Source of the DNA: JBBDWJ01 sp040902925
Lineage (GTDB): Bacteria > Acidobacteriota > Terriglobia > Bryobacterales > UBA6623
Length of the DNA: 15,341 nt
Assembly: GCA_040902925.1 (NCBI GenBank)
Contig: JBBDWJ010000275.1
Coordinates: 1-15,341, forward strand
Reading direction: 5' to 3'
The notes below the pieces were generated by a model. It made no database searches, was not told where the DNA came from, and saw nothing but the letters and a program-made list of their open reading frames with translations. A program made the translations under genes and the position numbers. This document shows positions 6,209 through 13,430 of this stretch, piece after piece (position 1 is the first letter of the stretch; each line of letters opens with the position of its first letter).

Positions 6209-8374
6209 TTAGGGTTGCGGGCCGCGGTCGATTTGAATGGCAGGCTTGGGCTGCTCGGCGACGCTGTCGGGCGGCTGATCGAGATTCGAGATCGGCGCCG
6301 GGGTTGGAGCAGGCGCGTAGCCTCGGTCCACCCAGCTCTTCAGCCAATCAATCACGGATTGATGCCAGTAGAGGCTGTTGCGGGGTTTGAGAATCCAGTG
6401 CCCCTCGTCGGGGAAATAGAGAAACCGCGACGGGATGCCACGCGACTGAAGAGCCGTGAAAAGCTGCATTCCCTGCGTGGAGGGCACGCGGTAGTCCTTC
6501 TCGCCGTGGACGACCATCGTCGGCGTCTTGAAATTCGCGACGTATTTGCTCGGCGACCAGCGCTCGTACATCTCGGGGTTGTCCCAGGGCGTGCCGTGAA
6601 ACTCCCACAGCGGGAACCAGAGCTCCTCGGTCGCGCCGAACATGCTCTCGAGGTCGTAAACGCCGGCGTGCGAGACGAAAGCGCGGAAGCGGTCGGTGTG
6701 GCCGAGCATCCAGTTGATCATGTACCCGCCGTAGGATGCGCCGGCGGCGGCCATGCGCCCGGAATCGACGTAGGGGCGGCGCGAAACGTGATCAACGCCC
6801 GCCATGATGTCGAGATAGGCCTGCCCTCCCCAGTCGCCGCGAATGGCGTCGATGAAGCTCTGGCCATAGCCGGTGGAGCCGCGCGGGTTGGGCATGAACA
6901 CCACGAAGCCGGCGGCGGCAAACACCTGCGGATTCCAGCGGTAGCTCCAGGATTCGCCCCAGGCCCCCTGCGGGCCTCCGTGAATCAGCAGCAACAAGGG
7001 ATATTTTTTCTGCATGTCGAAGTTCGGGGGCTTGGCGAGAAAACCCTCGACGGTCGCTCCGTCGGAACTTCGGTAGCTGACCTGCTCGAGCTCGTCGAGC
7101 CGGTATTCGTTGAGCATCTCGTCGTTGAAATGCGTGAGCTGCGCCGGCGCTCCGCCTGACGAGACGCCGCGAAAGATTTCGGTGGGATGCGACCCGCTGT
7201 GGCCGGTATAGACGATCGAGCGGCCGTCGGGAGCGAATTGGATATCGCCGTGATGGGCATCACCGAAGACGATCATTTTGACGCCGCCGCCGGTCGCGGG
7301 CACCATCATGATTGGTTCGCGGCCGCGGTCTTCCGCTGTAAAAAACAGGCGCGCCGAGTCGGACGACCAGGTGATGCTGGTGACCCAGCGGTCCAGCGTT
7401 TCGGTGAGATTGACGAGTTCGCCGGTGGCGCGTGTCAGCAGCGTCAGGCGCCAGCGGTCACTCTCGTAACCCGGGCGCTCCTGCGCGCGGTAGGCGAGGT
7501 AGCGGCCATCGGGGGAGTAGACCGGAGACGCATCGGCCGCCAGGTTAGTGGTGATCTGCGTGGGGGCGCCGCCTTCGGGCGATACGACAAACAGGTCGAG
7601 GTTGGTGCTGCTAGCGGGGTCTTGGCCCGGCCCGCGCTCAAAGCAGATTTCCTGGCCGTCGGGCGCAATCGCGTAGGCATCGGGCCCGCCCAGCGAAAAC
7701 GGCGGCACGTCGTAGTTTCCCGGCGTGAGATCGCGGGGAGTGCCAAACGCGCTGCCCTCCGCGCCGGGACCCTCGAGGTTGACAGCAAAAAGATGGCTGC
7801 GCCGGCCGTCGTCCCATTGATTCCAATGGCGGTAGAGCAGGGTGTCGTAAATCCGGGCCTCGACCCCGCTGTTCTCGCGTTCCTTCAGCTTTTGCTCATT
7901 GCAGGCGGCATTGTCGCACTCGGGGAAGACGCGGCTGGTGAACAGCAGATAGCCGCCATTGGGTGAAAACAATACGCCGTCGGCTTCGGTGGCGAGGTCG
8001 GTGACCTGCTGGGCGCCGGTGCCATCGGCGTTCATGATCCAGATTTGCGATTTTCCCGAACGCCCGGAAACGAAGGCGATGCGTTGCGAATCGGGAGCCC
8101 AGCGCGGCCGCGTGTTCGACTCTCCGTAGAGCGTGATGCGCCGAGGCTCGCCGCCCGCCAAGGGCACGGTGTAGATATGCTTCTGCCGGTTGTTGTCGGA
8201 GAGATAGACCCGCTCGGCGACGAACGCCACCGTCGAGCCGTCGGGCGAAAGCTGCGGGTCAGAAACCCGCACCAGCCTCGACAAAGCGAAGGCATCGAAG
8301 GGTTTTTTGGCCGATTGCTGTCCGAAGAGCGGGAAGGTCAGCAGCAGGGACAGGGCCAGTAGGCTGCGAGTCAC
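6209..8374 (-). CDS. S9-family peptidase (dipeptidyl/acylaminoacyl peptidase type) with beta-propeller
   Basis: 721 residues from a GTG at 8374. Residues 1-19 are a signal peptide (LLALSLLLTFPLFGQ), so it is exported. Residues about 30-420 hold TolB/PD40 propeller repeats (DPQLSPDGSTVAFV, RPRWAPDSQRIAFVSG, SPVYSPDGRYLAYRA, DIQFAPDGRSIVYTG). The C-terminal peptidase domain, about 470-690, has LLLIHGGPQG, nucleophile S547 in GASYGGYM, D627 in GEKDYRVP and H659 in DEGHWI: a complete triad. The enzyme should cleave short peptides in the periplasm, with the propeller limiting access. An extra Pro-rich tail of about 38 residues ends the protein (APAPTPAPISN). Upstream, TAGAGT lies 7 bases before the GTG with no Shine-Dalgarno, consistent with a leaderless start. 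It is convergent with the hydrolase gene at 4208. Confidence 0.94.
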   Translation of the reverse strand: MTRSLLALSLLLTFPLFGQQSAKKPFDAFALSRLVRVSDPQLSPDGSTVAFVAERVYLSDNNRQKHIYTVPLAGGEPRRITLYGESNTRPRWAPDSQRIAFVSGRSGKSQIWIMNADGTGAQQVTDLATEADGVLFSPNGGYLLFTSRVFPECDNAACNEQKLKERENSGVEARIYDTLLYRHWNQWDDGRRSHLFAVNLEGPGAEGSAFGTPRDLTPGNYDVPPFSLGGPDAYAIAPDGQEICFERGPGQDPASSTNLDLFVVSPEGGAPTQITTNLAADASPVYSPDGRYLAYRAQERPGYESDRWRLTLLTRATGELVNLTETLDRWVTSITWSSDSARLFFTAEDRGREPIMMVPATGGGVKMIVFGDAHHGDIQFAPDGRSIVYTGHSGSHPTEIFRGVSSGGAPAQLTHFNDEMLNEYRLDELEQVSYRSSDGATVEGFLAKPPNFDMQKKYPLLLLIHGGPQGAWGESWSYRWNPQVFAAAGFVVFMPNPRGSTGYGQSFIDAIRGDWGGQAYLDIMAGVDHVSRRPYVDSGRMAAAGASYGGYMINWMLGHTDRFRAFVSHAGVYDLESMFGATEELWFPLWEFHGTPWDNPEMYERWSPSKYVANFKTPTMVVHGEKDYRVPSTQGMQLFTALQSRGIPSRFLYFPDEGHWILKPRNSLYWHQSVIDWLKSWVDRGYAPAPTPAPISNLDQPPDSVAEQPKPAIQIDRGPQP

Positions 8375-8481
8375 TCATTTGACTCTAACGCAGTGGGAAA
8401 GGCGGGACAAGAGCGGGGGAGCTACCAGTGAGGGTGACCGGGTGTTCGATGGGCCGCGCCGCTGGCCTGGATTTCTTCCGT

Positions 8482-8521
8482 TTGATTCATATGTATTAAA
8501 CATGCATACTAATGCATATGA
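8482..8521 (+). promoter_or_regulatory. vapB promoter and 35-base operator palindrome
   Basis: An imperfect inverted repeat, TCATATGTATTA (8487-8498) and TAATGCATATGA (8510-8521), matches at 11 of 12 positions around an 11-base centre that itself contains the palindrome ATGCAT (8502-8507). A promoter fits inside it: TTGATT (8482-8487), a 17-base spacer, then CATACT (8505-8510), predicting a transcript start about 8517-8518, at the second ATG. Binding here would block the promoter and cover the start codon, as expected of an autoregulated VapB. No Shine-Dalgarno is present. Confidence 0.72.
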
Positions 8522-8709
8522 GAACGACACTGATTCTCAATGATCGCCTGCTCGAACGGGCGAGGGAGCTTACCGGCATTCGAGAGAAAACGGCCTTGGT
8601 GCATGCGGGTCTGGAAGCCCTGATCGCGGTCGAAGCAGCGAAACGCCTAGCAGCCCTTGGAGGAACAGAGCCCCAGCTTCGTGACATCCCTAGACGGCGC
8701 GCAGTTTGA
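8518..8709 (+). CDS. vapB: VapB-family antitoxin
   Basis: 63 residues from the ATG at 8518; an ATG at 8512 would add Met-His. The 8518 start is chosen because the promoter inside the palindrome predicts an mRNA beginning there. The protein is the short VapB type that starts MRTTLILNDRLLERAREL: an N-terminal beta-strand plus helices forming a ribbon-helix-helix DNA-binding fold. The middle (about residues 20-48, GIREKTALVHAGLEALIAVEAAKRLAALGG) is the conserved VapB helix region, and the C-terminal tail (PQLRDIPRRRAV) is where toxin binding is expected. Its stop overlaps the vapC start codon (TGATG), the normal arrangement for coupled translation. It should neutralise VapC and repress its own promoter. 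The palindrome over its start supports the second role. Confidence 0.88.
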   Translation: MRTTLILNDRLLERARELTGIREKTALVHAGLEALIAVEAAKRLAALGGTEPQLRDIPRRRAV

Positions 8710-9078
8710 TGGTTCTGGGTCGATACCTCGGTCTGGATCGAGCATTTGCGCCGCGGGCACACGGCGCTGGTGGGACTCTTAACGCAGTCGTTGGTCCTGA
8801 CGCATCCCTTCATCATTGGCGAACTGGCTTGCGGCAGCCTCAAGAGCCGGGGGGTCATTTTGGGGGGCCTCCACGCTTTGCCTTTGGCCGTTCCGGCCTC
8901 CCAAGAGGAAGTGCTGCGGCTGATTGACAACGGTAGGCTTTGGGGCCGCGGTCTTGGCTGGGTTGATGCCCACCTTGTGGCTTCAGCCTTGCTGTCAGGC
9001 TGCCCGCTTTGGACATTGGACAAGCGGCTTGCTCAGGCGGCGCGAGACTCGGGTCTGATTTTGCATCGCTCGATGTGA
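8709..9078 (+). pseudogene. vapC: VapC PIN-domain toxin, frameshifted after codon 3
   Basis: The ATG at 8709 overlaps the vapB stop, but its frame reads MVLGRYLGLD and is not PIN-like. After removal of one base in 8715-8719 (an extra G in CTGGG, or the C of TTCTGGG), the frame becomes MVLVDTSVWIEHLRRG (or MVWVDTS) and runs to the TGA at 9076, giving about 122 residues, the usual VapC length. The restored protein carries all four PIN acidic residues: D5 (VDTS), E38 (GELA), D86 (GWVDAHL) and D104 (TLDKRL). VapC toxins are Mg-dependent RNases, often cutting tRNA or rRNA. As written, no start codon lies in the correct frame before D5; the first is a TTG at 8746, which would yield a 110-residue remnant lacking D5 and probably inactive. 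True mutation, slippage and sequence error are all possible. Confidence 0.87.
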
Positions 9079-9105
9079 CAGGAAAGCGGCTTTGCTCCCA
9101 GTCTC

Positions 9106-9159
9106 GTTTCAGGCGGCCTTGTTTCAGGCGGCGGAGCCGTTGAGACCGCGGAGCCGTTG
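9106..9159. repeat. Two small overlapping direct repeats
   Basis: GTTTCAGGCGGC occurs at 9106-9117 and 9121-9132 (period 15), and GCGGAGCCGTTG at 9131-9142 and 9148-9159 (period 17). Both are exact and lie in the 120-base gap between the broken vapC and the DUF58 gene, just before its candidate -10 box. They look like local duplications; a regulatory role is possible but not shown. Confidence 0.6.
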
Positions 9160-9160
9160 T

Positions 9161-9166
9161 TACAAT
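9161..9166 (+). promoter_or_regulatory. Candidate -10 box for the DUF58-TonB receptor operon
   Basis: TACAAT (five of six consensus bases) lies 32 bases before the DUF58 ATG. A possible -35, TTGAGA at 9140-9145, is only 15 bases away, shorter than usual, so this is a weak call. Confidence 0.3.
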
Positions 9167-9198
9167 GAGCCGGGCGTGACGCGTACACGCATTCCGCA

Positions 9199-10488
9199 AT
9201 GAGAAAAGCTCGGCTTAGCCGGCGGCTGGAACGGGCCATCGTGGCTCTCGCGGGGGCGATCCTGCTTGCCTTGGGGGCGGAGCGCTTTTATGCCGTGGGG
9301 CTTTCCACGCTGAGCTTTGCGGCCGCCACCGCGGCGCTGTGCCTGTGCTGCTACATCGTCTACATGTCGGCGCCCCATGTGCTGGGGTGGGTACGCAGGC
9401 AGCGCTGGCCGTTTTCGTGGAGCTACCGTATCACGCGCCAGGGATTGATCTATCTGGTGACGGTGTTGGCTGTCGGCACCGCGGCGCTTTCCTCGGGCAA
9501 CAACCTCATCTACCTGGTGCTCAGCTCGATGCTGGCGGCGCTGCTGCTGTCGGGCCTGGCGTCGCGGCTGATGCTCTCGGGCCTGCAATTGCAGATGACT
9601 CTGCCGGCGCATATTTTCGCCGGGCAGCCGGTGCTGGCGCGGGTCGCGATCCGGAACCTCAAGCGTTGGCTGTCATCGTTTTCGCTCTGGATCGGCACGC
9701 CGGGCAGTTCGCAGCAGGCCTCGGAAATGGCGCTCGAAGAGGCTTATTGTCCGCTGATCCCGGGCGGCGGAGAAGTCGTGGCGCTCATCGAGGCCCGCTT
9801 TCCAGCGCGGGGGCGGTATCGCAAGCAGCAGGTATGGCTGCGCACGCGCTTTCCCTTCAATTTTGCGGAGCGGCGAGCGCGGCTCGGCCTGACCCAGGGG
9901 ATTGTCGTCTACCCCAGCGTGGAGCCCTGCGCCGAAGTCGAGCAGGTCGTCCGCCGCATCGAGCAGCAATGGCAGGCGCGGGACCGCGGCGACAGCCACG
10001 ACCTCTACCGCATTCGCCCGGCATTGCCCGGTGACGGCGCGCGGTTTCTCGATTGGAAGGCCGCCGCGCGCGCGGGCGGCTTGTGGGTTCGCGAGTATAC
10101 GCGGGACGATTTTCGCCGCGCCCATATCGTGCTCGACCGCAGCGTCCCCGATGGCGAGCCTTGGCTGGAGCGTTTCGAGAAGGGCATTCAGCTCTGCGCG
10201 GCGGTTGCCTGGAGGCTTCACAACGACAAAGTGCTGCTGCAGTTCACTTCCGACGATTTTTCGATAACCTCGTCGCCCACGAGCTCGACTATCTATGAGA
10301 TCCTGCAATATCTGGCGCTTACCGAGCCTTCCCGGGGCGGCAACAACCGCCTCCATTGGGAAGCCTACCTGGCAGGAAGTCATTCCGATGCCGGTTTTCC
10401 CGTGGTATTCACGGCGGCCAAGGCAACGGGAGAGCAAGCGGTAGAATCGGCCGAAGGCCACGTGTTTTTCCATTTGCAACAACTATGA
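9199..10488 (+). CDS. DUF58-domain membrane protein
   Basis: 429 residues. Four hydrophobic segments lie at about 12-30, 35-56, 82-98 and 101-124, so the N-terminus is in the inner membrane. A beta-rich segment (about 130-235) precedes the DUF58 signature at about 269-300, LYRIRPALPGDGARFLDWKA followed by LWVREY. That motif leads into a von Willebrand A-like fold (AHIVLDRS, 308-315). Family knowledge: DUF58 proteins usually sit beside MoxR AAA+ ATPases and transglutaminase-like genes in putative assembly or chaperone systems. No such partner is visible here, and the next gene is instead a TonB-dependent receptor whose ATG overlaps this stop (ATGA at 10485-10488), implying coupled translation. 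No good Shine-Dalgarno precedes the ATG at 9199. Function unknown. Confidence 0.9.
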   Translation: MRKARLSRRLERAIVALAGAILLALGAERFYAVGLSTLSFAAATAALCLCCYIVYMSAPHVLGWVRRQRWPFSWSYRITRQGLIYLVTVLAVGTAALSSGNNLIYLVLSSMLAALLLSGLASRLMLSGLQLQMTLPAHIFAGQPVLARVAIRNLKRWLSSFSLWIGTPGSSQQASEMALEEAYCPLIPGGGEVVALIEARFPARGRYRKQQVWLRTRFPFNFAERRARLGLTQGIVVYPSVEPCAEVEQVVRRIEQQWQARDRGDSHDLYRIRPALPGDGARFLDWKAAARAGGLWVREYTRDDFRRAHIVLDRSVPDGEPWLERFEKGIQLCAAVAWRLHNDKVLLQFTSDDFSITSSPTSSTIYEILQYLALTEPSRGGNNRLHWEAYLAGSHSDAGFPVVFTAAKATGEQAVESAEGHVFFHLQQL

Positions 10489-12383
10489 AAGTCTTTTGGG
10501 GTTTGCTGCCGGCGGTAATCACGCTGCCGCTTGTGTTGCCGGCGCAGGCGCCGGAAGTCGAGCTCGAACCGGTGAAGACCACCGTCACGGTGCGTGCCCA
10601 GGTCGAGACGCCGGTGGCGAGCTTCGTATCCACGATGAACGCCGATTCGCTGGAGTCGCGGCCGGGGGTCAACCTGGACGACCGCTTGCGCGACGTGCCG
10701 GGTTTTTCGCTGTTCCGCCGCAGCTCGAGCTTCGTGTCGCATCCCACCTCGCAGGGTGTTTCGCTGCGCGGCATCGGCACCAACGCGGCGTCGCGTACGC
10801 TGGTGCTCTTCGACGGCATTCCGGTCAACGATCCTTTTGGCGGCTGGGTGTATTGGACGCGCTTCAACCCCGACACGATTGACACGATCGAGATCGTGCG
10901 CGGCGCATCGAACAGCGTCTACGGGGACCGCGCCATGGGCGGAATGCTGAACATCATGACGCCGGCGCCCGACGCGCGGCACGCCTGGATGGCGGTCGAA
11001 GGCGGCAACGTCGGCATCGCCGAAGCGCGTGGCGGCTACTCCGATGTTTTCGGAAAGTTCGGAGTCTCGACGTCGGCGCGCGGTTTCCGCTCCGACGGCT
11101 ATTACATCGTCCCCGAAGAGATTCGCGGGCCGGTTGATACCAAAGCCGACATGGACTTCGTCGTGGGCGACGTGCGCGCGGACTATTTCGGCGGCCGTCA
11201 GCACTTCTCGCTAAGAGCCAACGTGCTGGCCGAGCAGCGCCAGAACGGCACGCAGCTTCGCGACAATTCGAGCACCATCGGCACCTTCGGAGGGAGCTAC
11301 CGGCTGGGTGGTTTTTCGGCCAACGCCTACCACTCGCGCGGCAAGCTCTTCAGCAGCTTTACCGGAGTGAATGCGACGCACGATGTGGAGACTTTGACGC
11401 TGCTGCAAAAAGTGACGTCCGAGGACACTGGCGGCTCGGTGCTCTGGAACGGGTCCACACGGAACGTGAACTGGCTGGTGGGAGCCGACGCGCACCGCGC
11501 CAGCGGGGTGAGCCGCGAGACCGTGGTGCTGGCGGGAATTCAGCGCACGCCGGGCGGTCGCCTGTGGCAGCAAGGCGTGTTCGTGCAGTCCGACGTCGCC
11601 CTGGGATCGCGAACCCGCGTCTACGGCGGGCTGCGGCACGATTTTACCGACCGCGGCAACGATTTCTGGAGCCCCCGCGGCGGCATCGCCTATTCCGATG
11701 GGCCGCGCCGCTGGCGGGCGTCGGCGTATCGCAGCTTTCGCGCGCCGACGCTCAATGAATTCTTCCGCGACTTTCGCGTTGGCAATGTCACCACGCGCGG
11801 CAACGCCGACCTGCGTCCCGAGACGACCGTCGGCGTCGACGCCGGCCTGGACTGGAACTTTTCGTCGCTGATCACGCGGACGACTCTTTTCTGGCAGACA
11901 ATCGACGAGCTGATCGGCAACGTCACCCTCGTCAGTGGCGCGCAGCCGATCCGGCAGCGCCAGAACATCGGCGAGGCGACCGCGCGAGGCGTGGAGTTCG
12001 AGGTTCAAAAAGCGTTTCGCGCCTTTCGCGTCGAGGGGGCCTATCTGTTTGCCGATTCGCAACTCGACACCAACGTTTGGATGCCGCAAACCCCGAAACA
12101 CCAGGGATCGTTCCAGGTGCTCTATTCTTCCGGACGGACGCTCGTCAGCGCCGGCATACGAGCCTATTCGCTGCAGTTCGAGGATGACCTCAACGAGTTC
12201 CTGCTGCCCGGTTTCGCAAGCGTTCAGTTTCAGGTGCAGCACCGCTTCGGGCGCGGGTTTTCCGGACTGCTGGGGGTCGAGAACCTTTTGGACAAAGAGT
12301 ATTTGGCCGGCTTTACTCCCGAGCCCGTGATTGGGGCGCCGCGGCTGATTCGCGTCGGAGTGAAGTGGGAGACCGGGCGGTAG
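10485..12383 (+). CDS. TonB-dependent outer-membrane receptor
   Basis: 632 residues from the ATG at 10485, chosen because it gives a proper signal peptide (1-21, MKVFWGLLPAVITLPLVLPA) and overlaps the DUF58 stop; earlier in-frame codons lie inside DUF58. A likely TonB box, TTVTV, is at 32-36. The plug domain covers about 42-160 (DRLRDVPGFSLFRR, SLRGIGTNAASRTLVLFDGIPVNDPFGG, IEIVRGASNSVYGDRAMGGMLNI). The rest is a beta-barrel with alternating strands, ending FSGLLGVENLLDKEYLAGF and a final strand IRVGVKWETGR rather than the common terminal aromatic. Length is at the short end of the family and fits siderophore, cobalamin or small-ligand receptors without the large carboxypeptidase-like N-terminal domain of many acidobacterial receptors. 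Ligand unknown. No transporter or FUR-like box is visible nearby. Confidence 0.93.
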   Translation: MKVFWGLLPAVITLPLVLPAQAPEVELEPVKTTVTVRAQVETPVASFVSTMNADSLESRPGVNLDDRLRDVPGFSLFRRSSSFVSHPTSQGVSLRGIGTNAASRTLVLFDGIPVNDPFGGWVYWTRFNPDTIDTIEIVRGASNSVYGDRAMGGMLNIMTPAPDARHAWMAVEGGNVGIAEARGGYSDVFGKFGVSTSARGFRSDGYYIVPEEIRGPVDTKADMDFVVGDVRADYFGGRQHFSLRANVLAEQRQNGTQLRDNSSTIGTFGGSYRLGGFSANAYHSRGKLFSSFTGVNATHDVETLTLLQKVTSEDTGGSVLWNGSTRNVNWLVGADAHRASGVSRETVVLAGIQRTPGGRLWQQGVFVQSDVALGSRTRVYGGLRHDFTDRGNDFWSPRGGIAYSDGPRRWRASAYRSFRAPTLNEFFRDFRVGNVTTRGNADLRPETTVGVDAGLDWNFSSLITRTTLFWQTIDELIGNVTLVSGAQPIRQRQNIGEATARGVEFEVQKAFRAFRVEGAYLFADSQLDTNVWMPQTPKHQGSFQVLYSSGRTLVSAGIRAYSLQFEDDLNEFLLPGFASVQFQVQHRFGRGFSGLLGVENLLDKEYLAGFTPEPVIGAPRLIRVGVKWETGR

Positions 12384-12414
12384 GTTCCGGAGACGGGCAA
12401 AAGACCCAAGGCCA

Positions 12415-12446
12415 GGCAAAAGGCAAAAGGCAAAAGGCAAAAGGCA
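12415..12446. repeat. GGCAAAA heptamer tandem repeat
   Basis: Four exact GGCAAAA units plus a partial GGCA lie in tandem, with a degenerate unit (GGGCAAAAG) near 12395-12403. The array sits in the 95-base gap between the convergent receptor and cyclase-like genes. The heptamer period would shift a reading frame, which fits its position outside genes. The same unit appears at 2839-2852. Confidence 0.93.
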
Positions 12447-12478
12447 GTGGGAGGCCTTCGGAGGCAGGCAGACCTTCG

Positions 12479-13270
12479 CTAAACCCGCTTCCACTGGCCG
12501 GTGTGCGGCTGCGCCGGCGTTCCCTTGCCGTGCGTGCGGCGGCCCTGGAAAGTCGTCAAATACAGTTGCTCGATTTCGTTCTTTCCCTTGGCCTCGGTGA
12601 TGGTCGCGCCGTCCGGCCAGAAAACCAGAATATCTTCGTCGGTGTGATCGGAATACTTCTCCTGGGAGCCGTGCAGAATCATCGGCACGCGTAGCTGGCG
12701 GTTTAGAAAGTGTTGCACGTCGAATAGCTCAGGGCCGCGATTGTGCGGCATGTCGTCGTGCAGGCGCATCTCCTCGACGAACACGTTGCTGGACGGGTCT
12801 TTTTCCGACACGATCCCGTAGAGGTCATAGTCGCCGTAGATGTAGTTCTTGTCGGTCGTCAGGCCGTACTTTGTGAAGACCACGCAGCCGTAGTGCACGT
12901 GGTTGCGATCCAACTCCAACGTGTAGGGCTTGCCTTGCGGCAGGTACATGCGGTGCTCGCCCGGCGCGGGCACGTAGAGATACTGCTGGAACTGCCGCCA
13001 TTCCTTGGAAACGTCGCGCTCGCCAAACGCGTGGGGATGAATCTCGGGACTCGCCACCAATCCCGCCAGGCGATGCGGCGGCTGGTCGAGCTTAGCGGTC
13101 TTCGCCTTGCAATCGAGACGCTTGGGGACGTATCCGGGCTTGCCGATATAGTGCTTCGAATGCGGGTTTGAGCCGCGCACCAGTATCCAGACGGACCAGC
13201 GCTTGGCGGCGCTCTTGAATGCCTGGATGTGCTCGGCAGCGATGTATTTGACGGCGATTGGGTCGGACAT
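12479..13270 (-). CDS. Edema factor/CyaA/ExoY-like nucleotidyl cyclase domain protein
   Basis: 263 residues from the ATG at 13270, which has a GGAAA-type ribosome site; an ATG at 13336 would add 22 polar residues. The sequence matches the class II adenylyl cyclase toxin fold as I recall it from anthrax edema factor (EF). EH-x2-AFK (residues 13-19) and WILVRGSN (28-35) with R32 match EF around R329. K50 and K57, spaced by seven in PKRLDCKAK, match K346/K353, and AGLV follows as AGYI does in EF. GDYDLYGI (146-153) gives D147/D149, matching the metal pair in ADYDLF. LHGSQE (199-204) gives H200, matching H577 in NHGTEQ, then EDILVFWPDGATIT matches the following strands. The EF Asn six residues after that His is Tyr here. 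No signal peptide, calmodulin-binding region or fused translocation domain is seen. Activity, nucleotide choice and target cell are unknown. It is divergent from bpt. Confidence 0.72.
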   Translation of the reverse strand: MSDPIAVKYIAAEHIQAFKSAAKRWSVWILVRGSNPHSKHYIGKPGYVPKRLDCKAKTAKLDQPPHRLAGLVASPEIHPHAFGERDVSKEWRQFQQYLYVPAPGEHRMYLPQGKPYTLELDRNHVHYGCVVFTKYGLTTDKNYIYGDYDLYGIVSEKDPSSNVFVEEMRLHDDMPHNRGPELFDVQHFLNRQLRVPMILHGSQEKYSDHTDEDILVFWPDGATITEAKGKNEIEQLYLTTFQGRRTHGKGTPAQPHTGQWKRV

Positions 13271-13430
13271 CGGTGTTTCCGGTTCGACCGGGGTGTTCAC
13301 ATTCTTTCGCCCGTTGCGGTCGAAGTCAACCGCCATCGAGCGTCACATCGGTGACGCCACTGGCCGGACCGCAGCGCTGCGGCCCCCCCCCGGACACACG
13401 CGAGCGATCCGGAGAACCTAAAATACTTGC
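13271..13430. promoter_or_regulatory. Divergent control region with two palindromes and a C9 tract
   Basis: This 160-base gap lies between the cyclase-like gene and bpt. It has CGTCAC (13341-13346)/GTGACG (13351-13356) around ATCG, a perfect 14-base palindrome CCGCAGCGCTGCGG at 13369-13382, and a run of nine C directly after it (13383-13391). TAAAAT (13419-13424) ends 6 bases before the bpt ATG, which would give a leaderless bpt mRNA; no good -35 is seen. If the cyclase-like gene starts at 13336, its start falls close to the first inverted repeat. Confidence 0.5.

Noticed and set aside
8307..8543. Plus-strand 78-codon frame spanning the S9 start and the vapB operator
   Set aside because: It overlaps both real genes and the vapB promoter and has no recognisable domain.
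9673..10482. Minus-strand open frame of about 269 codons
   Set aside because: Antisense to the DUF58 gene, which carries the family signature.
11211..12494. Long minus-strand open frame of about 427 codons
   Set aside because: Antisense to the TonB receptor barrel. Such frames are common in GC-rich genes.
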